Shown: positions 12,341 to 23,515, counted from the stretch's first letter. The stretch is DNA of 64,000 bases from Wolfiporia cocos (GCA_029448655.1 JACCLO010000019.1:124001-188000); one strand, 5' to 3'. Translations and numbers: made by a program. The notes: generated from the letters alone by a model not told the origin.

Positions 12341-12426
12341 CCACTATGGCTCAGTTGGCTAATTATGCTGCGATGCTCTTATTCTGATCTGTGCTAAGGT
12401 CCTTGGTTCAAATCCGGGATGTACCA
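12341..12426 (+). other. tRNA-like sequence in right arm
   Basis: Inverted, slightly diverged copy of the left-arm block: A-box-like TGGCTCAGTTGGC, B-box-like GGTTCAAATCC, then TGTACCA. It has the same acceptor-stem problem. Both copies kept their promoter boxes better than a full cloverleaf. Confidence 0.5.
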
Positions 12427-12890
12427 TTTTATTGTCACAGTAGATTAATCTGCCGCAGTTAGCAGATTAATCTGCGTGCAAACCTAGCTCGCAACTGCGA
12501 TTTCTTAAGCGAAGGGCAGTTGGCAGATTAAGATAATTGACTGAAACTCTACCCCTGGTGCATCCGCTGACGCTCTGTCGCGTCGCTGCTAGCCCTCCGG
12601 TCTCGCTTGTCTCCTCAGACGTACCTGCCACGCCGACCCGTGCATGTCGTCTGTTGCCGTACCGCGTTGAAACGTGATAAGGGACTGCTAGGAAGTCCCT
12701 CCCCATTCAAGATAGTACAGGATATTTGTGAGCATGTGCCTAAGCAATATGAGATTTCAAGCTTTCTTGGTTATAGTACTTACCTTCCACCATCGGCAAA
12801 ACGCGAGTTCTCATATCTAGTCCGTCAACTATTGTAATTACCAGTTGACTAGATATACGAATATATTAGCAAATACTATGCGTGGGGTAA

Positions 12891-13046
12891 TGGCAGGATC
12901 GATGAGGACAGAAATATGATTTGTAGGATCAATGAGGACAGAAATCCGAGTTGCAGGATGGAAGTAGTATTGGCAGGATCAACAAGGACGTAAATATCGA
13001 TGGCAGTACTAATGAGGATGGGAACCTCATTGGCAGGATCAAGACC
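12891..13046 (+). repeat. Imperfect ~30-bp minisatellite
   Basis: About five to six degenerate units, each starting near GGCAGGATCAATGAGGACAG and ending in about TTT or ATT, one of them shortened. No coding or RNA meaning is visible. The flanks (12561-12890 and 13047-13410) hold no feature I can support. Confidence 0.75.
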
Positions 13047-13418
13047 CACGCTTTTACTTAATTATACAGCTCTAGCTTGATTCTTCGAAATCACAAAATA
13101 CACAAAGCAGAACCATATTTTTCATGTGCTACATACATTGACTACAACCACTGTAGGGATTAAATGATTATACATAAAACAGAAAGGCATCCGCATGCAG
13201 TGGGGCGGCGTCTGAACATGCGCAGTATAGTCATGACGCGGCTCCTATCAAGTCCCTTACTTGATTGGGCAACATCTTCGTCATACATTGTGATCTGTCA
13301 TACTTTCAGTCGGCTCTCGAAACTTGGAGTCAAGTACCATAAATGCTAGCTCTCAACATTCTTTACACATTTGTCCTTCTCTCCAGTGTCCTCTCGACAC
13401 CCAGGCTCAGTCTGTCAC

Positions 13419-15346
13419 ACTTGAGGTTAATCTCCCAACCCGTTTGCGTAGATTTGAAACCCCGTGCATCATGTGAAGGTGGGCTCGACGCGTCGGGTCG
13501 GCGCCTCCGCGCACCCTGCTGAAGGCTAAGTCCTTCGCCTCGGGTTGTAGGCACGGTAGAAGAAGAGAATGGAACATATATCACTGTTATATTGAGTCAG
13601 TATTCTCTGTGGTAGACTACACCATGAACTAGATGTATGTGATGCCTAATTTCTGTAGTAATATCCAATTACATCGACAGGGAAAGGGTCTTGGCACATT
13701 CTCGTATTCTCTGCGGGCAATGTACGGCATTTTGACAGCAGCTGAAAAGGCCCGCTGCGCTGTATACACATTTTTGACATATTGATAGAGGCAAAGTATC
13801 ATCATACAGTCGAGAGCGTGCAGTCTGGGTGGCGGAGCGCACAAGCCCTTCTGTACGGAATCCCATGTAATTGAATGATAAAATATGCATTTGATGATAT
13901 GTATTTAACAAACTGTATCTAGTCATTGAAAGCCATGTAACCGTAAATCCAGGGCACTGAGGACAGACGGTGTGCTGTTGCAGAGGCACCAACCCGATGC
14001 GTCGGGCCCACCTTCACGTGATGCATGGGGTTTCAAATCTACGCAAACGGGTTGGGAGATTAACCCTGGTGAAAACTACGGTCAAGCACTGTCAGGCTGA
14101 TCCACACTGAGCCGTGTCAAACAGACACAGCCAATCTTGATCATGTTCTTCCAGATGCACCTACATCAGGTCAGCGTCACTCACACTCTACCAGCCTTCT
14201 CTGCGAGCTTGACCATTGTGTCAATTACGTAGTTCCTCTCAGCCACACAAGATTCAGTGTGACGTAACGTGAAAACTTTGTGTGGAGTGCCGTTTTCCTC
14301 TAGACCACCATCGTTTTCTCTTACCACCATCTCATTGTCGCAGCCTTACAGTATGGGCTCCCTGAATTGGTATGTTCAAGTCTACTCATGGCAGAACATT
14401 AACTACTGTCAATGTAGCAGCACTGCATACAGCTATTCCTACAGCAACAGCTGTGGTCACTGTCTCTAGTTCCTGAGACAGTCATGCCAGCCGGTGACTC
14501 TATGTTGCATTTCATTGGTGGTGGACAGGTCTCGACTAACACCAGACGAAGTTATGGAGCTGCGTCCTCACCTTATGATCACCCATTACAAGCACCAACG
14601 TATATCATTGAAACTGGAAGACAAAAGCCAAGGGGCTTCCTGTATCGGTATGTGACCATCAACAGCTTCACAATTGGGTATCTCCACCAATCTCATTGTA
14701 GTGGCATTTTCAGGAAGACGCTGCTATCTTGGTATGTCCTTGGCCACACCACATCTTCTACTGGCAGTATACCCTCATCAGGAATTTGCACACTGAAAAT
14801 TGTGCTGCCCCTGCCTCGCAGACAGAGCCCATATGATAGCATGTACTGATATGGAATTGCCTGGTTCGAGTGCCCGTGCTGTGCACGGGTGCATATTGTT
14901 GCTCGACGTGATTCTGTCTGATTCTGAATGTGTATACCTCAGTTTGTCACTCGCTTTTCCTGTCTGTGTATGTTTTAATGTGATTATGCCTCTTTTGTAT
15001 GTACAAATGCATGTCTATATATGATTCAGCATGTTCTATATCCAAGCTGGGGTGGTCCAGCTTGTTTTATAATGGACTGAGTCAGATGTATGGCATCTAC
15101 AGTGGTGCAGTATGGATGAGCGAGGCTATCAATGGATTAGGAAACATTGGCGGGTCACAATGAGCCATGCAGAAACATTACATGGAACACTGTGACTTGG
15201 TCTGATTGGCGAAATTGGAATGGTGCCATATTTCCTCACTCCGCCATGCCTAGCCATGTGCAGCCGAGATGTGGAGTGGTATGTTTCTATATGGACAGGC
15301 ATGTAAGCGCTTGACCATAGTTTTCACTGGGGATTAACCTCAAGTG
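13419..15346. mobile_element. hAT-like MITE X, interrupted by MITE Y
   Basis: Terminal inverted repeats of about 95 bp: the left starts ACTTGAGGTTAATCTCCC at 13419 and the right ends in the complement near 15346. An 8-bp target duplication TCTGTCAC lies at 13411-13418 and 15347-15354. Removing the nested element rejoins the right repeat exactly at its GATTAACC. Net size is about 650 bp and there is no transposase. Confidence 0.75.
14066..15331. mobile_element. hAT-like MITE Y nested in MITE X
   Basis: Terminal inverted repeats of about 24 bp read GTGAAAACTAYGGTCAAGC near both ends. Target duplication GATTAACC (8 bp) at 14058-14065 and 15332-15339 lies inside the right inverted repeat of MITE X. 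Size is 1266 bp; no transposase frame is recognised. Confidence 0.75.
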
Positions 15347-15710
15347 TCTGTCACCCATGCGTACCTATGTAACCTACCCTGTCTGCATCTCTCTCCCTTG
15401 TCTCTTTTTCTCTTCTCTCGATGCTGCTTGTTGTGATCTTTGCCTGCGACCCTGCTTGCTCACTGCACGTGTATCTCTCTTGTCATAACAGACACAAAAT
15501 GCCTACCTGGGCACTACTTGACCTCACTCTCCAATATCTGGTGTGTCAACTGTCATTTCTTCTCCCTATATGTGCACATATATGCACTGTTCCGCTCCAC
15601 AATGCTGACCATCGAGTGTGCCACAGGCTTTGGGTGATCACCATACCAACACACAAGTATGCACAGGCAATCAATGCAATGGTGAGTATGCCTTCTATCT
15701 TCCTGCGCTC

Positions 15711-16081
15711 TGACACAAGTGTATTCTTAAGCAACTACTCAGGGGAATATTACTCGCATGGAAGCGTATTCCTAGTCTGAGGCTACTCAAGGCAACAAAG
15801 GCCAAGACGAGTCTGGGGTGCTCCCTGCTCGTCTGGCTGGTATATATGCTCGTAGGCTGTTTGTACATGTTTGGCTACTATACAGTATTACGTAAGCTGA
15901 TAGACCGTTTAGAGTATGGTAAACCCTATCGTAGGTGTAGAGCCACATCAAGGGTGTCCGGGGTCTGTGTAGGCACGTGTGGGGTGTTCGGGGTCCTTGC
16001 ACGTGATGCATAGGCGGGCGCTTAGATAAGATAAGGGTTGTCTCTAGTCGCAAGCTAGTTGGAGAAAATCGGCTTGTGACA
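15711..16081 (-). repeat. Element 1 3' LTR
   Basis: 371-bp LTR, TG...CA ended on the minus strand (starts TGTCACAAG, ends CTTGTGTCA). It matches 23516-23886. The last codons of the downstream pol frame run about 38 bp into it. Confidence 0.95.
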
Positions 16082-17249
16082 GTACCCCCTCTTCTAGCTG
16101 CGTGTCCCCACGCCCAGCAATCACTTTGTACATAGTTTGGTCAACATGGCACGGGTGGTCTACGGTTTTGGTGCATATGTGCGGATGCGCCAGTTGGAGA
16201 GTGTTTAAGACCGGGTAGATCCAGTATCCTATTGATTCAGGTATAGTGGATTCTATCGGTGTTCCAACGCGTATTCCATATTGCATAACCCGTGTTCGTG
16301 GATCGCAGAACCAGAAGTTACGAGCGACGAGTTTCTTTTCGTAGGCATAAAATGGTATACTGCCTTTGATCAGAAGTGTAGTGTCTATGTCGTCGTATAT
16401 GATGAACTCCTTTGGGTTTTCCCTAAGTCCCATTTCCTGAGCTTTTTGTTCGAAGTCCTCCCACTCTGGATCCCATTTGGTTTCTGAGTGGTCCCAGCCA
16501 GTGTTTCTGTTTTTCCACTGGTTGCCTGGTGCGGATGGTCTTGCTTCGAAGAATTTTGTAACGAGCTCCTGGTAATGGTTCAATCCACGTTTTCGTTCCC
16601 ATGTTTTAGTCCCATCAGACCACTCGACTTCTAGCTCGATTCGCCCTCGGTCTTCTCTGGATTCGAGGATCCTGAGAGGCCTGCGAACGTCATTGCTTTC
16701 CGTCACTTTACTATGGTCCTGATTGGGGAAGGCGGGCGGTGTGTAGGGTAGGAGTAAGACCTCGTTGAATACTGGGTATATCCCGCGCATGTCTGCGGGG
16801 AGGTCTAGTTCGTATGCTCCGTGCCCGACCTTCTTCGTGACCTTGTACGGTCCAAATTGCTTGGAGTCAAGCTTCTTGGTTGGGTGGCCCATGTTTATGT
16901 TACGGCCGTTGACCCAAACCAAGTCGCCTTCAGAGTACGATAGTGGCGATGCCCGTTTCCTATCGTAGTACTCTTTCATGCGTAGCTTAGCTTTCTCCAG
17001 GTTCTGTGAAGCGAGTTTGGATATGGTGTGCATGTGTTCGACCCAATCCCGTGCTACCCCCTCTTCTTGTTCCGGCGCCTCTACACCTGTGAAGGGGTGG
17101 TATCCGTGCGTAAGGTAAAAGGGACTATATCCCGTGCTACTGTGTACGTGTGTCTTGTACGCAAAGCTTGCCAGCGGGAGTAAGTCCGGCCAGTTCGTAT
17201 GAGTATCGTTAATAAATAATCTAAGGTAGACCTCGAGTTCCTGGTTCAT
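16044..17249 (-). pseudogene. Element 1 integrase C-terminal part with chromo-like tail (frameshifted)
   Basis: Encodes the end of the integrase core, the post-core region and a degenerate chromo-like segment (about IELEVEWSDGTKTWE), then an unrecognised C-terminal tail of about 190 aa that runs into the 3' LTR. It is separated from the upstream polyprotein by at least three single-base frameshifts between about 17340 and 17605. The breaks fall inside the conserved integrase core, so a working integrase is not encoded here. Confidence 0.85.
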
Positions 17250-17444
17250 ACGTTCCGTCTGCCCGTCTGTCTGTGGGTGGAACGCGGTACTCGGGTTTCC
17301 CTGTATGCCTAATCTACGGTATACGTCCTTTATGAACTTCTGCTACAAATTGTGGTCCTCTGTCGCTAAATATTTTCTTTGGTAGTCCGTGTTGTGTATA
17401 TACTTTTATCTACGAATATGTTGGCCCATCCTTCGGCCGATAGT

Positions 17445-20400
17445 TTAGTCGTTGTTGGTACAGCTATATAGTCCTTTGACTTCATATCTACTACTACAAT
17501 TATCGCGTCGCGACCCTTGGAAGTGGGGAGTCCCGTGATCATGTCTACGGAAATGTTCTCCCAGTTGTGTGCTGGAGTCGGGTTCGGGTTGAGTGGAGCC
17601 AGCGCGTTTGGATCGGTCCGGCTTAGCGGCCTGGCACTTGATACAAGCCTTGACGTACTGGCGGATGTCTGATCGCATCTTTGGCCACCAGTAGTGTCGG
17701 TGTATGGCAGTGTACGTGTTTTCGGTGCCAGGGTGTCCCGCTGAGACGGTGTCGTGGAACGAAGAAATGATTTTTCCGATTAATTCTTCGTCCCGAGGGA
17801 TAATTAACCTCCCCCTCCTATATCGCAGACCGTCCTCGGTCGTTTCCCCTACTTCTACTCCTTCCTTTCCATCGTAGAGAGCGGCTTCCGCTTTGACCCT
17901 CTCTTTTACTTCGTCGTGGGTGATACCCTTGACTACAGTATAGAATGAGGATCGCAGCCTTTCTGCGCTATCTTGGACGAAGAGGTGTGGCTTCAGGACG
18001 ACTTGCCCTTCGAGGTGATCCTTGTCGTTGCCGTGATCACTTCTTCGGGAAAGCCCATCGGCCCTTCCATTGGTCTTGCCGGGGATGTGCACGAGTTGTA
18101 GGTCATACTCGGCGAGTTCCGTCATCCACCGGGCTTGTCGCGGATTAATTTTCTGTGGGGTCTTAAAATACTCTAGGTTCTTATGGTCCGTTAGTACTTC
18201 TACAGGGTGTTTGCCACCCATTACGAAATGCTGCCATTCATCAAGTGCGCGCATGATGGCGAGGAGTTCTCTGTCGTAAATCTCGTAGTTCCGTTCTGCC
18301 GGTAGCATCGTCTTACTCTGGTAGGCGATGGGTTTCCAGACGCCGTCCTGTTTCTGCATGAGGCAGGCTCCGGTTGCGAAGTCCGATGAGTCTGCCTCGA
18401 TGTGGAAAGGGTCGTCGTCATTTGGTATCCCTAACACGGGTGCTTCGATAAATATTTTCTTTAACTTATCGAAACACTCTTGTTCCGCCGTACCCCACTG
18501 CCAGGGTGTATCCTTGGTTAGGTTTATCAGTGGGCGTGCTACCGTGGAGAACTTGGGAATAAATCTCCGGTAGAAGTTTGCAAATCCTATGAAGAACTGC
18601 ACTTCTTTCTTGTTCCGAGGTGCGGGCCATTCAGCCACTGCCGCCACCTTCGTGGGGTCCATACGGATTTGCCCGTGAGAGATTATATGTCCTAAGTATT
18701 CTACTTCCGACTTCATAAACTCGCATTTCTCTGGTTTACAGGTCAACTTATTTTGACGGAGAACGAGCAGAACCTTGCGCAGGATATCTTTATGTTCTGC
18801 CTCGGTCTCCGTGAAAACAAGTATGTCATCTAGGTATACAATGACCTTTCCAGTCATGATCAGGTCTCGGAATATGTCATTCATCAAAGTCTGGAACGTG
18901 CCCGGTGCGTTGCACATTCCGAAGAACATCACTAGCGGCTCGTATAGCCCTCTATTAGTGATGAAGGCGGCTTTTTCTTCGTCGCCTTCTTTGATTCTGA
19001 CGTTCGTGTATCCCCAATGGATGTCCAATTTAGAAAAGTACTTAGCTCGCTTTAACTTGTTGAGCAGCTCCGTGATCAAAGGGAGTGGGTACCGATTCTT
19101 TTTGGTCATCTGGTTCAACTTCCGGTAGTCCTGAATGGGTCTCAGTTTCCCATCCTTCTTCTTGACGAAGAAGAATGGTGCCCCCCATGGTGACTTGGAT
19201 GGTCGAATTCGTCCAGTCCGTAGCTGTTCTTCTAAGAAATCATCTAGTGCCTCTTGTTCTCGAGGCGATAGGGTGTAGATCTTGCCGGCGTAGGGTTCGG
19301 AATTTGGTAAGAGTTCTATGGCGTGGTCCCACGGTCGCCTTTCGGGGAGTTGGTCAAATTCCGTTTCCTTAAACACGTCTTCGAATTCGTGCAAGTACTC
19401 TGGTACCACCTCCTCGAAGGTTTTGGCTTCCGTGGTTTTGCCGGTGGCGATGGCGATCTCGGTTGCTTTCGTCGCGCGGACTCGCTCAGCGATGTCGGCC
19501 CGGCACTCTTCCCTATTTTGTACCCATGCGTCAGCGAAGATATAATAAATATGGTCACCGTCCTCGATCTGCTCGTGTTCGCAGTCGCAGGTGAAGGTGA
19601 TTCGGCGTTTCTTCCAGTCGATGGTGGGATTGTGGTCTTCCAACCAATCGAAGCCGAGGAAAATGTCGGCCGAGCTCAGCTCGGTGACGTGGAACTTGCG
19701 CGTTTCCAAATGCGTGTCGATCTGCATCTGGAGTTCGACATAGTGCGTCATCTTTCCCGCAGCATTGGTACTTCCGTCAGCGTTATACAGTTTGACGGGC
19801 CGGTCTAGTGGGAGTTGCTCGAGTTTATGTTCCTCCACGTAGGCACGACTGATGACCGATCCCGTTGAACCGGAGTCTATCAGTGCCTTTGTGAAGAGGG
19901 CACGTCCGTCAGGGCGGTGGAGGGTGATCGGTACTTCGATCTGCCTTCCCCGTTTTCCCGTCTGGATTACCACTACATTTCCCCTGAGTTTCTCACCAGT
20001 AGAGCCGAACCCCTGTGTTCCGCGTCTGGTTTCCCTGATGCTTTTTACTATGTGCGTGTCTGGTGTCATGTTGCATTCGAGTATGAACTGGGCGATTCTG
20101 TCCCCATACTCGACCTGATAATCTGTTCCGGTTTGATTATTCAGTATGACTTTTAACCGACCGGTGTAGTCTTCGTCAACTACACCGGCCTCCACGTCGA
20201 CTCCCTTCAAGGCGAGTTCGGATTGTGGAGCTATGCGGCCGTATACACCGGGTGGCATTCGGATCATTATGCCTGTATCCACGGTGATGCGCTTCCCGTT
20301 TGGTATAACGACTTCCTCCGCAGAGTGAAGGTCGTAACCCGCGGCTCCTTCGCTTTTGCGCTCAGGGGGGATTGCCCGCGGGTGGTCTAAGTATATGTTG

Positions 20401-22646
20401 AGCGTGACAGCCTTCTTCTTGGCTCGTTGACGCCGCACTTTCTTTTCCGTCCTTTTCTGGACTGTAGGCTTAGATGCGTCTGCCATCTGCACATCTGAGT
20501 CTACAACCGGGTCTACGTCCATTGGCACATAGTTTACATTAATAGTAGAGGAATTAAGCACGGTTTTATCCTCCCGCCAAGCTCCGGTGGGAGGCTCCTC
20601 TGAGGCTGTTACAAACGAATCGTCGGAGCATGTTGAAGCTCCATCGTCGTCACCAGGCGCCAGGTCTACAGAACGTGGTACAGATGTATAATCGAATATC
20701 GGGGCCCCGGTCTCTAGCCCATATAGTCCATTCACCGGTTCGTTACCCTCCGTGGCAGATTCGGAGATAGAGACATTCACTGGTTCCTCGATCTCCAGAA
20801 CTGAAAACTTATTATTAGAGAAGGTACTTACCTGAGTGAATCCGGCTTCCTTCGCAGCCTCCGGATTTTCTTTGGCCCAGGCGGCCACCATTCGCACGAA
20901 GTCCTCCTGGGATACTTCCCCAAGGACTTTTTCTGCGGGTGGGCCTTCGACGGCCTGGCGGGTGCGCGCCGGTTGTGAGGGTCCGGCACCGGTGTTCCCT
21001 CCACTGGTAGCTGCTCGGGGCTTCCAGTTGGGTTGGTGCCAGACGGGCTTGTTGCAGCCCTTCCCTGGTGCCTCTGATTGCATCTTGCTGCAAGAGTGGC
21101 ACTTCCTCTTGAGCAAGTTGGCCCGTTCTTCCGCGGTGGGCTCGGACCGCGTTGTTCCCGATGTTGACGTTGTTGCCCGACCTTTCCCTTTGTCGGGGCC
21201 CTTACCCGTGTCTCGACTGTGGCGCAGCTTCTCTTCGTCGCGGAGACGTCGCATCGCGTTGTCCGTCCAGAGGATAGCCTGTTTCCAGGATTCGTAGTCC
21301 TCGGGGATCTGGACGTTATATCCGCGTTGCGATTTGTCGTTGACGGTGGCGGCAACGAAGGCGGAGTGTACTGCCAAATAAATTTCTTTCGGGATGGCAG
21401 AGGTGACCCAGCGATGGACTATCTGGTTCTCCTTGTCGTATTTTGCCTCCGAAAGAAGTCTTTCCAGCTCCTGGAAGTACTCCTCGCCCTTACCAATGGT
21501 CATGCTGAGCTTTTCGGCTGCGACCGCCGACTTCTTTTCCAAGTTGGGGTCGTCGAATTTCTGGTGGAGTTCCCAGATAAACCTTAGCCAGCTCAAATGC
21601 CATTGTCTGTCGCGGTAGTGCTCCCGCATGAAGGCCGTTACCCACGAATCTACCTTTGGTCCCTGTATCAACGAGATGGCCGTGCCGATCTTTTTGCTGT
21701 CTGTGAAGAGCAGCGGCCGGTTGTCGTCGATGTACAGTTTTAGGCGCATTACCCAGGTGATGAAGTTCTCGCCGGTGAAGGGTTCGGGTTCGCGCACCTT
21801 GGACTTGTACCGGGGGTCAGGTCGTGGCTCCGGGAGCATCGAGTATGCATCCCATTGCGAGCTCGCCGGTTTCTCGGGCCGCCACATGGACGCATGCGTT
21901 CCCGGGAGAGGCGCGGCTCTCCAGGTGTCTACATGCGCCGTCCGTGGTGCTTCCGACGGAGGGACCGGGGGCTGTGCTGCCATGACTGAGAAGGGGACCT
22001 GTGGTGTGAGGACCGGGGGGGTGTAGCCGGGCAGGAAAGGGTTCGTCTGCCTGGAGCCGTTCGACGCTGGACGGGTTGCGGAATTCACCGGTGGGGGAGA
22101 TCCCATGTGAACGGATCTTACCCAGTTTTCGACCGGCCGGAATCGTTCTTCCGGGACCGATGGTACTGACCGACGGGGAGCGGAGTGCTGGCTGTGTAGC
22201 GAAGCTGCATCTCCTGCTGCAAGGGCATCTGCCTGGAGGCGTTGTGCCTCCCGCAGGAACCGTGCTCCCATGTCGGCGTTCCACACACCGGTTTGAACCA
22301 TTGTCGCCGCTACCGTTTGACACCGAAAGCCGAAGTCTGCCGAGGTGGGGTTGGGGGGGAACGCCCATTGCATTGCCAGGGGTGAGTCGATATGGGCTAA
22401 GGGACTCGCCCCTCGAATGGTGTTCGACTGTTCCCTCGCCAGGTGGAAAGCCTGGTCCAGATGTTCGAAACCGGGCCCTTGATCCTCCACCGATGCTCCG
22501 TGGGCCAGTGATCGACCGGGGGTGGCTTGGCCGATGGTCTCTGTGTGTACTGGAGCCACCTCGACTTCGGGGCGGGGTGCGTGGATGCTATCGGCCACTG
22601 ACAGGAAGGCGAAGTCGTCGGGGAGGCCGTGCATTTGGTAGTTCAC
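17445..22646 (-). CDS. Element 1 Gag-dUTPase-protease-RT-RNase H polyprotein
   Basis: One 1733-codon frame fuses Gag and Pol without a frameshift site. Gag occupies about 1-700, with a capsid-like region and an atypical Cys/His cluster (CHSC...C...H). A dUTPase-like domain follows at about 750-885: AGYDL, GRIAPQSELA, GVVDEDYTG, GDRIAQ and GFGSTG are all present. Next come a retroviral-type aspartic protease (IDSGSTG, about 920), RT with YLDDIL (about 1270), RNase H (EADSSDFATG, about 1415) and an integrase zinc-binding HHCC region (about 1640-1680). The last ~45 codons are out of frame with the real integrase. Putting dUTPase before protease is the reverse of element 2. Confidence 0.92.
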   Translation of the reverse strand: MNYQMHGLPDDFAFLSVADSIHAPRPEVEVAPVHTETIGQATPGRSLAHGASVEDQGPGFEHLDQAFHLAREQSNTIRGASPLAHIDSPLAMQWAFPPNPTSADFGFRCQTVAATMVQTGVWNADMGARFLREAQRLQADALAAGDAASLHSQHSAPRRSVPSVPEERFRPVENWVRSVHMGSPPPVNSATRPASNGSRQTNPFLPGYTPPVLTPQVPFSVMAAQPPVPPSEAPRTAHVDTWRAAPLPGTHASMWRPEKPASSQWDAYSMLPEPRPDPRYKSKVREPEPFTGENFITWVMRLKLYIDDNRPLLFTDSKKIGTAISLIQGPKVDSWVTAFMREHYRDRQWHLSWLRFIWELHQKFDDPNLEKKSAVAAEKLSMTIGKGEEYFQELERLLSEAKYDKENQIVHRWVTSAIPKEIYLAVHSAFVAATVNDKSQRGYNVQIPEDYESWKQAILWTDNAMRRLRDEEKLRHSRDTGKGPDKGKGRATTSTSGTTRSEPTAEERANLLKRKCHSCSKMQSEAPGKGCNKPVWHQPNWKPRAATSGGNTGAGPSQPARTRQAVEGPPAEKVLGEVSQEDFVRMVAAWAKENPEAAKEAGFTQVSTFSNNKFSVLEIEEPVNVSISESATEGNEPVNGLYGLETGAPIFDYTSVPRSVDLAPGDDDGASTCSDDSFVTASEEPPTGAWREDKTVLNSSTINVNYVPMDVDPVVDSDVQMADASKPTVQKRTEKKVRRQRAKKKAVTLNIYLDHPRAIPPERKSEGAAGYDLHSAEEVVIPNGKRITVDTGIMIRMPPGVYGRIAPQSELALKGVDVEAGVVDEDYTGRLKVILNNQTGTDYQVEYGDRIAQFILECNMTPDTHIVKSIRETRRGTQGFGSTGEKLRGNVVVIQTGKRGRQIEVPITLHRPDGRALFTKALIDSGSTGSVISRAYVEEHKLEQLPLDRPVKLYNADGSTNAAGKMTHYVELQMQIDTHLETRKFHVTELSSADIFLGFDWLEDHNPTIDWKKRRITFTCDCEHEQIEDGDHIYYIFADAWVQNREECRADIAERVRATKATEIAIATGKTTEAKTFEEVVPEYLHEFEDVFKETEFDQLPERRPWDHAIELLPNSEPYAGKIYTLSPREQEALDDFLEEQLRTGRIRPSKSPWGAPFFFVKKKDGKLRPIQDYRKLNQMTKKNRYPLPLITELLNKLKRAKYFSKLDIHWGYTNVRIKEGDEEKAAFITNRGLYEPLVMFFGMCNAPGTFQTLMNDIFRDLIMTGKVIVYLDDILVFTETEAEHKDILRKVLLVLRQNKLTCKPEKCEFMKSEVEYLGHIISHGQIRMDPTKVAAVAEWPAPRNKKEVQFFIGFANFYRRFIPKFSTVARPLINLTKDTPWQWGTAEQECFDKLKKIFIEAPVLGIPNDDDPFHIEADSSDFATGACLMQKQDGVWKPIAYQSKTMLPAERNYEIYDRELLAIMRALDEWQHFVMGGKHPVEVLTDHKNLEYFKTPQKINPRQARWMTELAEYDLQLVHIPGKTNGRADGLSRRSDHGNDKDHLEGQVVLKPHLFVQDSAERLRSSFYTVVKGITHDEVKERVKAEAALYDGKEGVEVGETTEDGLRYRRGRLIIPRDEELIGKIISSFHDTVSAGHPGTENTYTAIHRHYWWPKMRSDIRQYVKACIKCQAAKPDRSKRAGSTQPEPDSSTQLGEHFRRHDHGTPHFQGSRRDNCSSRYEVKGLYSCTNND

Positions 22647-23503
22647 CCACTGCCCTGGGTGAAAGGGGTCGACGGAAGCCGGGGTCGGGGCTTCGAACGG
22701 GTTGCGCGCGGGCCGTGGGGCGCGGATGTAGTCGATATCGTGTTAGGCGGCCAATGTACGTAAAGAATGATGTAGGTATGTAAGGTAGAGTCGCGAAAAA
22801 CAGCGCTACCCGCCCACTGTGGATCAGCCTATAGCTGCGATCGGGGTGGTAACTAGAAACTGCTTTTCCACTCTATTCAGAGACCACCTCTTTTCGGAGA
22901 TGTGCCAAGAAATGCCAAGGGGTTTTCAACCCAAGGCCGGCTAGAAATCTCTGCCTCCGAAACCTCGTCCAGCCCCGAAGCTAATTCGGGATACCGGGGG
23001 CACGGGATCTAAACCCTTGGGATGGAGGGTCTAAAACTATTGTATTTGGGCCAAGTGGCCGTATGTGTGAGCTGTGTCGCGCTCCTTCAGCCGCCTTGTG
23101 GGGTGCTGGGTTGTTATAGTAACGGGGGGGCGGTAATGCCCATATAGTGGCGCGGTAATGCGCGTAAATAGGTGCCCAGTGCCTCTGTAATCTGCCGTAG
23201 GGCCCCTTAACGCCTTTGATTATTTCGCGTCGGGTACACAACTACTACGGTGGGGATGTAACCCAAAGCCTTTACGCCGCGTTGCACGACGGTGGCCCAG
23301 TAGCTTAGAAGCAACGGTAGGAGTGGTCCCCTACACGCTGTTCACAAGTGTATTCCCCCATAACCCTGTTCCCTTGTCCCTGGGATACAGGAGGATAAGA
23401 GTTTAACACCCGAATCAACCGAAGTCAACTCGAGGGCGAAGAAACAATGCACTTTGCCCCTAGTGCGCCGGGGTTGTTCTGGAATGAACTCAGAATGGGG
23501 TGG

Positions 23504-23514
23504 AGACTCGTCTT
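23504..23514 (-). promoter_or_regulatory. Self-priming primer-binding site, element 1
   Basis: One base inside the 5' LTR the minus strand reads AAGACGAGTCT, exactly complementary over 11 nt to AGACTCGTCTT in the LTR (23619-23609). Tf1 of fission yeast primes reverse transcription by folding the first 11 nt of its RNA onto such a site; this layout matches that mechanism. No tRNA 3' end complementarity was evident. Confidence 0.75.
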
Positions 23515-23515
23515 A

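Larger units (their letters stand above)
11838..12552. mobile_element. Foldback (inverted-repeat) element, hAT-like target duplication
   Basis: Arms of about 210 bp, 11844-12053 and roughly 12340-12545, are inverted copies of each other around a spacer of about 290 bp. Candidate 8-bp target duplication CCCTGGTG lies at 11830-11837 and 12553-12560. Each arm contains a tRNA-like block with RNA polymerase III type A and B boxes and smaller palindromes (GCAGATTAATCTGC). No protein-coding capacity is seen, so this is a non-autonomous element. Confidence 0.7.

Noticed and set aside
11963..12426. Functional tRNA genes
   Set aside because: B boxes are good, but acceptor stems do not pair and the anticodon arm is unclear; both copies lie in foldback arms.
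12891..13046. CRISPR-like repeats
   Set aside because: Units are imperfect and contiguous without unique spacers, and the genome is eukaryotic; it is a minisatellite.
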